From Rhabdophis nuchalis (taxonomy: Eukaryota > Chordata > Lepidosauria > Squamata > Natricidae), in NCBI GenBank assembly GCA_039707465.1, contig CM077644.1, positions 198,001,962 to 198,065,961 on the forward strand: a stretch of DNA of 64,000 nucleotides, read 5' to 3'. The notes under the pieces were generated by a model. That model had not been told where the DNA came from and did not search any database. It worked only from the letters and a program-made list of their open reading frames with translations. This document shows, piece by piece, positions 21,248-31,639 of this stretch; within the stretch, counting starts at the first letter, position 1, and every line of letters begins with the position of its first letter. A program made the position numbers and the translations under genes.

Positions 21248-21317
21248 AGATAAAGGTTTCCCCTGTCCAATCGTGTCTGATTTTAAGGAGCAGTGCTCAT
21301 CTCCATTTCTTAGCTGA
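21248..21317 (-). mobile_element. Sauria/BovB 3'-end fragment
   Basis: AAAGGTTTCCCCTGTCCAAT, CGTGTCTGATT and GCAGTGCTCATCTCCATTTC match the 3' end of the Sauria/BovB family in reverse orientation. Only the 3' terminus is present. Confidence 0.65.
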
Positions 21318-21375
21318 GGGAGCAGAGGGTTGGACTAGAAGACCTCCAAGATCCCTTCCAACTCTGTTATTCCGC
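21318..21375 (+). mobile_element. CR1 3'-end fragment
   Basis: GGTTGGACTAGAAGACCTCC, AAGATCCCTTCCAACTCTG and TTATTC form the terminal CR1 segment in the sense direction, adjoining the Sauria fragment. Confidence 0.7.
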
Positions 21376-21619
21376 ATTGTGTATGTGCACAGGATTACAT
21401 GAATATTTCTATGTACACGAATGTGGTGGAGTTTGCCCAGGAAATACTGGTTCAAATACCCTTTTGAACATAATGGCTGACTACAGCTGATCAGTTTCAA
21501 GAGCACTGCTGAAAACCTTACAAGTCATCTTAAACTTGTAAAAGAAAAGTTGAAATCCAAGAGACAGAAATAAATATATTGTACTATACAATAAGCTGTA
21601 TACTAGCTAAAACCACCAT

Positions 21620-21890
21620 CTCTCCAGAATACCCATTTCCCAGAAACTTTAAATTTTTGGACTATCAGACACATTGGAGTATATAATGCACCATTATATT
21701 GGCAGGCTTGTAGCGTGCTCCTGGGGGCTGTCCCCCAAAATGAGCATAAAATGGCCCATTTTTTGCAAAAGAAAAAGGGCACGCAGAGGCTTTGGGAGGC
21801 TTGTAGAATATTCCTGGGAGGGGGGCAAATAACGAGCAAAATTGTCCCTCCCGTTTTGCTCCAAAAATATGGTAACTCTAAGATATTAGC
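21620..21890. mobile_element. Element with AAATATGGTAA end, copy 1
   Basis: The unit TTTGGGAGGCTTGTAGAATA, TTCCTGGGAGGGGGGCAAA occurs twice in worn form, and the right end reads CCAAAAATATGGTAA. It is related to the longer copy at 23.2-23.7 kb. Superfamily unknown. Confidence 0.55.
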
Positions 21891-22148
21891 TAAGATGAAA
21901 AAAAAATATTCAAGCTTGTATCAATTACAATTCTAAAGCAAAGTTATGCATATGAACATTGTGAATAGTGAGGCAGGATAGAACATTGTGATAAAATTGG
22001 TACATCATGCTTGGTTGTTGTATTTAAGTTGTTCATTTCAATAATGGAATACATGTAGCAATTTTAATTATAGTAAAAGAACATGTCTGATGATCACTTT
22101 CTAGCCTTCTGTCTAATTTTCTTGCTGGGCCAGTATCTGTCAATCTTG

Positions 22149-22247
22149 GCAACTTTAAGATGTGTGAACTTCAATTCCCAGAATTCCCCTGCCAAGATGC
22201 TGGTTGGGAATTCTGGAAACTGACATCCACATATCTTAAAAGGTTAA
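22149..22247. mobile_element. Palindromic miniature element, about 100 bp
   Basis: The left half GGCAACTTTAAGATGTGTG, CCCAGAATTCCC mirrors the right half GGGAATTCTGG, CACATATCTTAAAAGG. This fold-back structure with no coding content suggests a miniature inverted-repeat element. A worn copy lies at 57.46 kb. Confidence 0.65.
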
Positions 22248-22259
22248 GAAAGATTGTGC

Positions 22260-23190
22260 TAGTCTATTATCTACCTCCCATTTCTACTATGAAAGCAGAA
22301 GACCCCTAGGCCAATTAAATATGAACCCTAAAACTTACTGTTTCATGTTGCTTTTATCCATTTTATTAAGATTTCAGTCACTGGTTGGAAGCCAGACAGT
22401 ATGTAGTTAATATGTCAATATAAAGCAACACAGGTCTCACCTCAATAAATATCAACCAATACTAAGTGAGCCAGATAAGTAACTGTTTGCAGATTTGTAG
22501 GAAAATGTCTCCCCGAGGCCTTATTTAGTGGTGTTTTTCTGGGTGAAGCAATTTGAGGATTTCATTTCCCGTCTATTGCTTGAACAGTCACCTGATTTAC
22601 GTGCACATTCTGCTGGGTTTGAGCTTGCATACTTGGAAACACCATTGACATTTTCATTCATTAAAATAAACAGCTAGCTCAACAATGGGGATTTTATCTA
22701 GATGTTTCCGATTCAGAAGTATAGCTTAAGCAAGGCAATTCCGCTGGGCTCTTCAAAGTGTATATAAAATTATAAAGCTTTTGGCTTATTTTCAGATGTA
22801 GCCTAATTCCACTATATAGTACTGACTTACCATTAAGTAAAACAAAGTAGCTGCTTTGGGTAACATACTGGTGCAAATGACAAATTGGACTATGTCACCG
22901 GCTGCTTTCCCTCTTAGTATATACTTAGGAGGTATAATCCTCTAGAACAGCTCTTCATTATATTATCACTTTCAGGAAGATCTCAGAATAATTCCTTGTG
23001 AGATGATAGGGCATCCCATGTAGGCAGTTCTTGGCTATCACATAATTCATTGCTTCAATCTCTTCTCTGAATGAAGTCACTAAGGCAATTGTTATCAAGG
23101 AGAGAACAACAAAGAAGTAGAAATGATTAGAGGTTCGTTGACTTTAGATGAATCCTAGCATTGTCTGTTTTAAAATATATGTATGACACA
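22260..23190. other. Unassigned stretch, no feature seen
   Basis: No coding frame or known repeat. The region 22490-22680 has high complexity. Confidence 0.45.
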
Positions 23191-23194
23191 TTCC

Positions 23195-23692
23195 CCCCCC
23201 CCCAGAAAAGACGGTGAAAATCTGGGTGCGTCTTATACATTGAATACAGCATTTTTGGCCTCCCCAAACCCACCCCGTGCATCCTGTTTTTGACAAAAAT
23301 GGGCATGCAGAGAGTTTGGGAGGCCTGCAGAGTGGTCCTGGGGAGGGCAAAAACAAGTGAAAGATGGGCCCAGTTTTTGCAAAAACAGGTGTGTTTTTGC
23401 CTCCCCAGCCCCAAGGAGCACTCTACAAGGCCTTCCAAACACTCTCCCTGCCCCATTTTTTTGCAAAACAAATGGCCCTGTTTTATGTGAAAATGAGGGT
23501 GTTTTTGCCTCCCCAGCTCCCAGGAGCATTCTGCAGGCCTTCCAAACTTGCTCCACACCTGTTTTTGAAAAAAAAAAAGGAGCATGCAGAGGGGCCAGGG
23601 AGGGCAAAACTTTTTTTAAAAAAAATCTACATCTTTAAAATTTTGGTGCATCTTATACTCCATTGCATCTTATAGACTGAAAAATATGGTAA
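23195..23692. mobile_element. Element with internal inverted units, copy 2
   Basis: The left end has GGGTGCGTCTTATACATTG and the right end TGCATCTTATAGACTGAAAA, then ATATGGTAA. Between them a unit of about 65 bp occurs three times: once inverted at about 23296-23360 and twice direct at about 23390-23460 and 23498-23560. Each unit contains TTTTTGCCTCCCCAG and GGCCTTCCAAAC or their complements. Frames across it are repeat artefacts. Confidence 0.6.
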
Positions 23693-23767
23693 TTGCAGTA
23701 TGTAATGTACATACGTATAAAGCATATACTTTGGGTTGAAATGCAGGATATAACTTGAAGGATTTTG

Positions 23768-23798
23768 GTCATCATCATCATCATCATCATCATTGTCA
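23768..23798. repeat. (ATC)n microsatellite
   Basis: Nine or so CAT/ATC units followed by a degraded extension. Confidence 0.85.
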
Positions 23799-24174
23799 TT
23801 ATCATCCATTCTTAATCATATCAAGAAACCTACATAAGCCAGCATTCCATTACAGAGGAAAGAAGCAGAAGTCTAAGGCATGTAGCATGGACATGTGTGA
23901 AGGTGTTGCAGGAGAGTGAGATAAGTTCTAGTGGTGGACACTATGGAATATCAGCAGGTTAGAGTAGGCCAAAGGTGGCCTACAATATGGCTGTGCTAGG
24001 GAGTGTAGATGAGTGGGGAATTAGGCAAAGTATGAGATCCCTGTATTTTCATATTCCATAGTGGAGCTCCTCAAGAGAAAAAGTGGCAGAAGTAACTAAT
24101 AGGGGCAACTGGTGCCCCTATACCTTTCCTGCTAGTTTCTGTTTGACTTTGTTTGTGAGAAGCCAACAGGGAAA

Positions 24175-24300
24175 CTCAGAAGTTGTGATCACATGATCTC
24201 AGGGTGCTGCAACTGTCATAAGAATGAGCTGATTGTCAAGCACTCAAATCTGGATACTGTGATCGCAGGGATGCTGCATTTGATGGAACTTTGACTGGTA
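24175..24300. mobile_element. Fragment of the GTCCTCGACTTA element
   Basis: GTGATCACATGATCTCAGGG, CTGCAACTGTCATAAGAATG and GATCGCAGGGATGCTGCA match the middle of the copies at 9.2 and 58.8 kb. Both ends are missing. Confidence 0.65.
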
Positions 24301-24544
24301 TATAGCACTTTGAAGAAAAAACATATGAAGCCACCTCTAATCTTGGGTATTAAATGGTTAAAGTTTGTGATGATGCTATTGATTCAAAAGTGAGGGTGAA
24401 GTAAACTGTGGGTATTTTTGCAATGTCTGATTTCCAAATTAACACCATAGTTTCTTGTTGCTTGTGAACATTCATTTATGGTTGAGTGGGTTGTTATATG
24501 AATCTGTCATCCAGTGCCTGAGAAAGTAATATGTCGGAAATGAC

Positions 24545-25160
24545 AGCCAGAATTCTCTAACCCATAGGAATAACCCACAAACCCATGATCAACCATTGCA
24601 ACTAATTCTACGTGGGATAAGCATTACATCAATTAAAAACCAGGATCAAATTCCATGATTCCAAATCCTTAATATCTACCCACACTGACCACCAAACAGC
24701 ACCAGTTCAATTGGAGCAGCATAAAAATCATTGGTCTTGCTACCACCCACCACACTCGTGAGTTTATTGAAGCCTGACACTTCACAAGAAATTCCATCAA
24801 CAGACACATTGACCTACAACCTTCAAATCCCTCAGAATCCAAATCAACCACACAGCCAACTAGAGACAGCACCGACTCTCAACTAACCTATTCAAGCCTC
24901 CCCACTAGCAGTTCCCTCCCAATGACTCTGACCTGATGTAATCTCCTTATTACAAGACTTACTGATGATTTGCACCTGACCCATCGCAAGAACCTCACTT
25001 GATACACCTACATCTGGAGCCCTTATAAACAGAAGAACACTGACATTGACATCTCCTAAACTCCACTGAAAATGTTATGTAGCCTGGTAACGAAATGTTC
25101 AGAAACCAACACAGAAACTCAGAGAACAAACTTTCTCCCTCATCCTATACCTGAGGTATA
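24545..25160 (+). mobile_element. Penelope-like element remnant, endonuclease C-terminus and 3' region
   Basis: A plus-strand frame at about 24725-24845 reads KIIGLATTHHTREFIEA, a stop, then HFTRNSINRHIDL, which resembles the end of the GIY-YIG endonuclease domain of Penelope-like elements. A non-coding stretch follows, with a CTTATAAAC TATA-like box (25023). It ends in CTGAAAATGTTATG, GGTAACGAAATGTTC, a degraded hammerhead-like segment (GAAA and stem II partly kept, CUGAUGA core lost). Stops show it is dead. Confidence 0.62.
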
Positions 25161-25448
25161 GATATTTGCCACTATTGCAAAGCAATATTTTGTTTCCCAG
25201 TATGGGTAATGCCTCATTAATAATATGTTTGAAAGGCTTGGACTGTGAACTCTAAGTGAACAATCAGTAGTGTTCTGTACTCTGTTTCTAGGGCCAATCT
25301 TTTAATAGATTATTCCCTAGAAATTGCTTTGACTCTGTTGATTTCTCTATTGATTTCAGTGAATGGGTAATTCAGCCTCCTAGCTACCTAATTCTATCGG
25401 GTTGAGTATCTCTAATGAGTAGGTCAGGATAAGGTGATTAGAGTCTGG

Positions 25449-25809
25449 CTATTGACAATAGTGGCTAAGACGCTGAGCTTGTTGATCAGAAAGTTTGGCA
25501 GTTTGGCAGTTTGAATCACTAGTTCCGCCTAATAGAGTGAGCGCCCATTACTTGTCCCAGCTTCTGCCAACATAGCAGTTCAAAAGCATGTTAAAATGCA
25601 AGTAGAAAAATAGAGACCACTTTGGGGGGAAAGTAACAGGGTCCTGTGTACCTTCAGCATTTAGTCATACTGTCCACATGACCATAGAGACATCTTTGGA
25701 TAGCACTGGCTCTTCGGCTTTGAAACAGAGATGAGCACCGCTCCCTAGAGTTGGGAATGACTAGCTCATATGTGTGAAGGGAACATTTACCTTTACCTAT
25801 TGACAATAG
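25449..25809 (+). mobile_element. Sauria-type SINE with 13-bp target duplication
   Basis: The body at 25462-25796 is flanked by an exact duplication CTATTGACAATAG (25449-25461 and 25797-25809). The tRNA-like head is worn (GTGGCTAAGACGCTGAGC), and the 3' end reads GGGAACATTTACCTTTACC, the Sauria/BovB tail. Confidence 0.92.
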
Positions 25810-25829
25810 ATCTGGTGGTGAGTTTGGAG

Positions 25830-26110
25830 TCAAAGCTGGAAGTGTATGAATATCCATAAAATTTTATATAAAGTCCACGGTAGACAGTTGAATCTGTGAG
25901 GGTTTAAGGATGTAACAATGGAGTCGGGTAGAGCATTCCAGGCATTCATCACTCTGTTGCTGAAGTCGTATTTCTGCAATAGACTTGCAATGGTTTACCT
26001 TGAGTTTGTATCAATTGTTTGCCTGTGAATTATTGTGGTTGAAACTGAAGTAGTCGTTTACAGATATAACATTGTGGCCGACAATTTTGTATACTATGCT
26101 TAGGTCTGAC
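25830..26110 (-). mobile_element. CR1/L3-like LINE C-terminal fragment
   Basis: On the minus strand it encodes a worn RT C-terminal region (DLSIVYKIVGHN, YKLKVN). The plus-strand phrases GGTAGAGCATTCCAGGCATT, GTTGCTGAAGTCGTATTTCT and GTTTACCTTGAGTTTGTAT recur in the copy at 50.8 kb. It abuts an L2 fragment on the other strand. Confidence 0.65.
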
Positions 26111-26113
26111 TGC

Positions 26114-26485
26114 AGGCAATCCCTTCATCCGATCCGCTCCCACAGAGAGGGCCTTCTCAGGGTGCTGTCGGCCAGGCAATGCCGGTTGGCGACACCCAGG
26201 GGAAGGACCTTCTCTGTAGCGGGCCCTACCCTCTGGAACGACTTACCCCCCAAACTACGTACCATTTTCCAACAAGCCGGCCTAGCATAACCTCCCGTTT
26301 TGACTGTTTTTAGATAGATTTTAATTTGGGGGATTTTATACTATTTTAGCACAGGGTATGATTTAATTGCTTTTAAATTTTTGTACTTTTGTGATACTTG
26401 TTATGTTTTTTTAATTTCCTGTGCGCCGCCCTGGCTCCTTTTTGGAGAAGGTGCGGGGTATAAATTTGACTAAAACTAAAAAAAA
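26114..26485 (+). mobile_element. L2-group LINE 3' fragment
   Basis: It encodes HPIRSHREGLLRVLSARQC and AGPTLWNDLPPKLRT, then skips part of the usual C-terminus to reach FQQAGLA. The 3' untranslated region with CCTGTGCGCCGCCCTGG ends in a short ACTAAAACTAAAA tail. It belongs to the ARQCRLATPRGR subfamily. Confidence 0.85.
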
Positions 26486-26489
26486 CAAA

Positions 26490-27940
26490 CACACACACAA
26501 TTTGAGATTGTTCAAACCCAAAATTTTGAGTGGCATAAGAGATTCTATTGTGAGCAGAGGAGTGGAAATTTCAGTAAAGATTTACCTTTACTGAAGCCTA
26601 GGAAGTGGCCAATAGGTGTATTTGCAGTATGGGTAACTGGTCCTTATACGAAAGAAGAATTCTCTGCCTTATGAGAGCTGCAGTCTAGATTTCTCCTGAC
26701 ATATTCATTTTAGTGCGATTTTATTGTCTCATTGTTGGGATGAAAGTGCATTCAATTATGTTATCTCATGACCTGAAGAGGTGCAATTTAAGCTTAGGTC
26801 TTATTCGCAGGAACAGGCATGAAATGACATTGACTATAGAAGGCACAGCTTTGGCTTTTGTGTCCCTTGACAATTATAAAGAAGGAAATAATAGAGTGGG
26901 AAGATCATTAATACTGAAATTGTAATCTTTATTTTTCACTGATGCTCAAACAGCACAGAATTAGTCCATAAAAAACAGCCACTGGCAGTTCAAAAGAAAT
27001 TTGTCTTAATTATTGTTTCCCCATTTCAGAAATCATTGAACCAGTATTCTAAATGGAAAGGCTTGAAAAGTATGGAACACAGATACTTTCTCCTAATGTT
27101 GTGAGCCACCTAATAGTTATTTTTCAATATACCATTGAAATGTCCTATTGATGCTCTCACAACTAATTGGGTTTAACTCTGTTAACTGGCTGTTTCATTG
27201 TTTCAAATCTTAGAGAAGAATGTGCTGTGCACAGAGCATAACTCCAAAGAGATCATTTGTAGCCAAGAACATATGATCACTTTTTATTTTTTATTTTATT
27301 GACAGTACTATATAAACAGATTCTATCACATCCTTTGAAAAATGGCATTAGTGCAGCCTAGAAAATAGACGTGTCTGAGTGCAGGGCCTTGCACTGAATA
27401 TAAAAGAAAGAGGCCCTCCATCTGCATTGACCATATAATCATGGTTTGTAAAACAAGGCAAAATGATAAAGGACTAGTATATGGGATGACATAATTTCGT
27501 AAAAGTGATAAAGTGAATCAGCAAGATAAAAAGGTAAAGTAGCTTTTACAACTTGGAAAACTCTTGTGTCATGCACACATGATACATTTTAAAAATAGGC
27601 AGAGTTCTGATCTCTTTGTTGGAATTGCCATGTTGACTAATCTGTACCATATCCTGAAGATACCTGTGATAACGACACCGTCATTATTTAACTAATGAAT
27701 GATCTGTCCTCTTCCCCATCATTTTATTGCTTTGCTTTATTATTTTACCTTTTAAACATTGGCACAGACAACATTCCCTAACATTATCTCATTCCATAAA
27801 AACACTACCATTTTACAGCAGATAATAACAAACACTTGGATAAGCATATGCTGACTCTTTATTCCATTAATGGCAGTTATGACTTCTGCCTTCAGGAATG
27901 GACAAAAGTTATGTTCATATGTATATTGCATGATGGTGAT
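26490..27940. other. Unassigned stretch, no feature seen
   Basis: AT-rich sequence without a supported gene or repeat family. Confidence 0.5.
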
Positions 27941-27949
27941 GAAGATACT

Positions 27950-28000
27950 GATGATGATCAGTTGTGTCTGACTATTGGTGTTTCTATGGGACAGGTCTCA
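27950..28000. mobile_element. Short BovB-like fragment
   Basis: CAGTTGTGTCTGACTATTGG followed by TTCTATGGGACAGG resembles a BovB 3' segment. It is too short for more. Confidence 0.35.
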
Positions 28001-28023
28001 CAGTGAAATAACAAAATAACATA

Positions 28024-28245
28024 GTTATTCTTAGGGGACCTTGTAGGTTATCTAGTCGAACCCCTGCCCCAGCAGGAACCCCTGCCTACACCATTTCTGA
28101 CAAATGACAGTTCAATCTTTTCTTGAAAGCTTCCAGTGGTGAAGCTCCCACAACTTCTGAAGGCAACCTGTTCTATTAGTTGATAGTTCTCACTGTCAGC
28201 AAGTTTCTCTTTACTTCTAGATTGAATCTCTCCTTGATCATGTTC
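28024..28245 (-). mobile_element. CR1 3' fragment
   Basis: GGACCTTGTAGGTTATCTAG, GAAAGCTTCCAGTGGTGAAG and CCCACAACTTCTGAAGGC are the same CR1 3' segment as at 5.36 kb, in antisense. The tail is lost. Confidence 0.75.
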
Positions 28246-28249
28246 TCTC

Positions 28250-29880
28250 CACATCCCATTTTCCCATTTATATTTTCCTGTTTATATTTCCCATTTTATT
28301 GGATGAGAAAATATAATCAGAACTTAGTGATGGAAATTAATGTAACACACCAAATGTCCATTCACTGTTCACCTTCTTCTATGAATACAGTGTCTGAATA
28401 CCTCCCAGACTTTTAGCCTTTCCTGAAAGCTTGAGCCTTTGTTCACTCATTACAAAAAGTCTATTCATCTTTGTTAATGCTGTCTTGCTTTGCCTTTCAT
28501 ATTCCCTCATTGCACAGCCTTACAAATGTTATAATCCTGGCAGTTGGATCTATTGGATTTTGACTAGCCCAGATTCTGGTCATGGAACCAAGAGCCTGTA
28601 AACATTAGCAAGTTTCTCAGGCTTAAAATCTTTGTCCTCCTGTCTCTTTCTAGGGAAAGATGGTAAAAACTGTGGAAATGTGATGTCAGTGGTGTTGCTT
28701 CCCCCCTCCCCCTATTATGGAGAAGAGAAACTTTCTTTTGCTTGAGTGTAAACTGTGTAAGCCAGGACTTAGGTTGAAAGAATTTGGAATCTTTAAAGGG
28801 TGAAATATGTCTCTTAAAATGCTGTGGAGTTTAATGGCAGTCACACTGTCCCTTAAGTTCCCCAACCCACTTTTTTTTTTTAAGTGGTACTTCTTCCTAA
28901 TTCAATGTTTGAGGCAAATGGATCTGGATATGTATATATGAGACATTATGAATTCTGAAAGGTGCTCCCAACCATCTGGTGCAAAGGATTTGGCAACACT
29001 TTGTCTTAAATTTTAATAGAGCGTGTTATTGATAATTTGTCATTATTGTGGATAGTAAACCAGAGGGTCTCTTCATCTACTCTTTTAGCAAAATTTTGGA
29101 GACAGAATCTGTCTTCGTGCTGAAGCTCTCACAAAAATCCTACTTAAATAAATTGGGTTTGTTTGAAAGCAGGGCTCAGGGCAGCAGCCCATATCTCACA
29201 TCATTGCTCTGCTAACTCTTCTGTAACACCAGAGTGGGATTTCTATCTTCCCAATCTGCAATTAACAAATCTTTTCACAACTATATGCAGGATTTCTCAT
29301 ATCTATAATATAACCATTGGGCATTGGTTCTTAATTACAAAATTTCTCATAATCTCATTTTTCATTAGTTTGGAAATGAACCTTATGAAATCATTATTAG
29401 ATTTCTGACAGGGAGTTCTCAGCTCTGATGGTTGATATGTATGATTGTTATTTCCTAAACACGTTCTTCTTGCCAGTCTTGCTATATGAGCACTTTACAA
29501 CAAATTTGTCCTTCTATATCTTTTACGAGCTACACATTACTATTAATTAAAGATTTCCATGGCACACTAAAAGAGACAAAGCACATGAAACAATGTTCCA
29601 TAGAAAAGAGAAAGCTACATAAATACCTTCCCTTATGGCTGCTGAAAAATGCATCTAAACATTATTCCACTCTGCTAGCACAGTGACAACGCATTGACCT
29701 TGGTCAGCAGTTTCAAGAGTAATGCATCAATATATGATGAAATTTATAAATGGATGTTTGTAGCTAAGACCATTTTTTGGTTATAAACAACTATTTATTC
29801 ATCTCTGCTATAGCAGCCATTCATTTGGATGCATTATCCATACCAGTAAGCCAGGGCTTGAAAATTAATATATTAATTTT
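28250..29880. other. Unassigned stretch, no feature seen
   Basis: No coding frame or recognisable repeat. Confidence 0.5.
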
Positions 29881-29911
29881 TCATATATATATATGTGTGT
29901 GTGTGTGTGTA

Positions 29912-30036
29912 TGTGTGTTAGTTTTATGAGCTGATCAATAAATAAACCAGGGACACACACACACACACACACATAATTGTTCCACAACAATTTATTGTTG
30001 ATTTATTTATTGATCAGCTCATAAAACTAACACACA
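29912..30036. repeat. Perfect 35-bp inverted repeat with AC-rich loop
   Basis: Arms 29912-29946 and 30002-30036 are exact reverse complements and share ATGAGCTGATCAATAAATAA with the arms at 12.8 kb. The outer flanks are TG/AC runs. The 55-nt loop holds (AC)n and ATTGTTCCACAACAAT instead of a hammerhead core. Probably the same element end in inverted orientation. Confidence 0.88.
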
Positions 30037-30050
30037 CACACACACACATA

Positions 30051-30510
30051 TACAAACTGATGCCCACCACGGAGACGTGGCATGACCACAAATGCAAAGC
30101 CAAACAACAGTAACGCAGCTCACCAGCTCAAATCCCCCTGCAACTCAGACTAACACGAGCACAACCAGGCCCCCACCCAAATAGAACACGCCCCCATCCA
30201 ATCAGAGCACAGCCAAACTCCCATCCAATCAGAGCACAGCCAAGCCCCCTACCAATCAGAACACACTTCCACCCAATCAGAATGCAGCCAAGCTCCCACC
30301 CAAGCAGGTCATACCCCCACTGGCAGTTAAAAAGGGGAAATGGCTGAGATCTCACATTGCTCCTGGAAGCACCAAGCCGGAAGCACCAGCCTGAAGATGA
30401 TGAATGAGACTTCATCGAAACATCGTGAAGATACTTCCAATTCTACGCGGGAGAAAACCCGAACAACCAAAGACCTACATACAAACACCCGCGAAAACCT
30501 CAGAAAACAT
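30051..30510 (+). mobile_element. Penelope-like 3' or pLTR segment with CCAAT repeats
   Basis: CACGGAGACGTGGCATGACC leads into a tandem repeat with four CCAATCA boxes (30198, 30225, 30252, 30273). Then come a GTTAAAAAGGGG box, CCTGAAGATGATGAATGAG with CTTCATCGAAACATC, and GGGAGAAAACCCGAACAACC, a pattern I associate with ends of Penelope-like elements. A hammerhead-like core is possible (CTGAAGA, GATGAA/TTCATC stem, GAAA, ATC), but stem I is poor. Confidence 0.5.
30170..30310. repeat. Imperfect tandem repeat of 21-27 bp with CCAAT boxes
   Basis: Five to six units of the form CCCATCCAATCAGAGCACAG. Spacings between CCAATCA boxes are 27, 27 and 21 bp. CCAAT boxes bind NF-Y, so the array could be a promoter; that is inference. 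Confidence 0.75.
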
Positions 30511-30584
30511 ATATATATATATATGAGAGAATATTTCACAACTCCTGTTCGCCCTTTTAAGGGAGGAGAAAAACTGTCTTCCTT

Positions 30585-30735
30585 CTCTGCCTTTTATTAA
30601 TCAGCCCTTAAAAACCTAACACACACACACACACACACATATATATAAATCAGCCCTTAAAAACCTAACATACATACATACATACATACATACATACACA
30701 CACACATACATACATACATACATACATATATAAGC
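30585..30735. repeat. Repeated element end with AC and ATAC microsatellites
   Basis: ATCAGCCCTTAAAAACCTAA occurs twice in direct orientation (about 30599 and 30647), each followed by a microsatellite: (AC)n first, then (CATA)n. The end resembles the GATCAGCTCATAAAACTAAC terminus at 30.0 kb. Confidence 0.75.
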
Positions 30736-30739
30736 ATTT

Positions 30740-31222
30740 CTACAGCTTTGTTCAAACTTTTAGAATAGGGTGCATTTATGACTATACATTATTTCCTAAA
30801 CAAGTGAAATTAATATAATTTATAATATATTACTCACTGGGTGATTAATGTCATTGATAGTACATGTCAGTAGTTGGTTTAATAATCTGCTGTAGTGCTG
30901 TAGAGGGGAAGGGCATATTGGTGTCAGCCATATTCTCAACACATAAAAATATGAGTATGTGTTGAAACACAAAACACAAAAAGTTGAAGCCTACTTTGGT
31001 TCCAGTGTTTATTAAAGGTGGGTTTTTAACAAATTATTTAAAAATTTGATACATAAATTGTGAACTTTGTAAATGAATTTACTACTGTTTGGGCAGAATT
31101 TCATTATTTGTCTTAGTTTTACAATATTTAACAATGTTTTAATAGCCAGCATTAAGCTACTCCAGGTTTAAAGAAAGTCCTGTAGGCTACATATATGGTC
31201 ACACTGCTGAGACCTGTTTTGT
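30740..31222. other. Unassigned AT-rich stretch
   Basis: No feature seen. Confidence 0.5.
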
Positions 31223-31410
31223 GCTGTTTTGGGAACTTTTTTTTGATTTTGAAAAAGTTTTATTGGGTTTTAACAATTTTTTAAGGGTAGGGTAAGGGTT
31301 TACAAAAACATTTTGAGAGCCTTTGCGTCAGAGTCCTTGGCCCATCCCGGGCTACATAATAAAACAGTAATACAGAAATATGTCAAAAGCAAAAGCTGTT
31401 TTGGGAACTT
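31223..31410 (-). mobile_element. L1-like 3' end with 16-bp target duplication
   Basis: The body at 31239-31394 is flanked by an exact duplication GCTGTTTTGGGAACTT (31223-31238 and 31395-31410). On the minus strand it ends in AACCCAATAAAACTTTTTC followed by a poly(A)-like run, as L1-type target-primed insertion produces. It is severely 5'-truncated. The tail segment resembles the one at 47.77 kb. Confidence 0.82.
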
Positions 31411-31639
31411 ATTGTGGTGCTAACATGGCAGATATTTTATCATTTTCTAAGGAATTTATCTCATTTTCAAACTTATGAACTCCTCTGCCAATGCACAGTC
31501 TGAAGTAGGGCAAGTGTTTTAAATTATGGATATGCTTGTCTCATTCACCCCAAATCATGGTAAATAAGTGAGTTATGTCACATTGAAGGTAGTAAAACGA
31601 ACACTTGTCAATAAGATTGTATAAATACCAGTAAAGGAG

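Noticed and set aside
23127..23638. Overlapping open frames on both strands
   Set aside because: They arise from the internally repeated, GC-rich MITE-like element and read through its inverted units.
30392..30440. Complete hammerhead ribozyme at the 30.4 kb PLE-like end
   Set aside because: CTGAAGA and GAAA are present, but stem I does not pair well and stem II needs a bulge; kept only as a note in the element entry.
29880..30735. CRISPR-like array of short repeats
   Set aside because: The repeats are AC/CATA microsatellites and CCAAT tandem units without regular unique spacers, in a vertebrate sequence.
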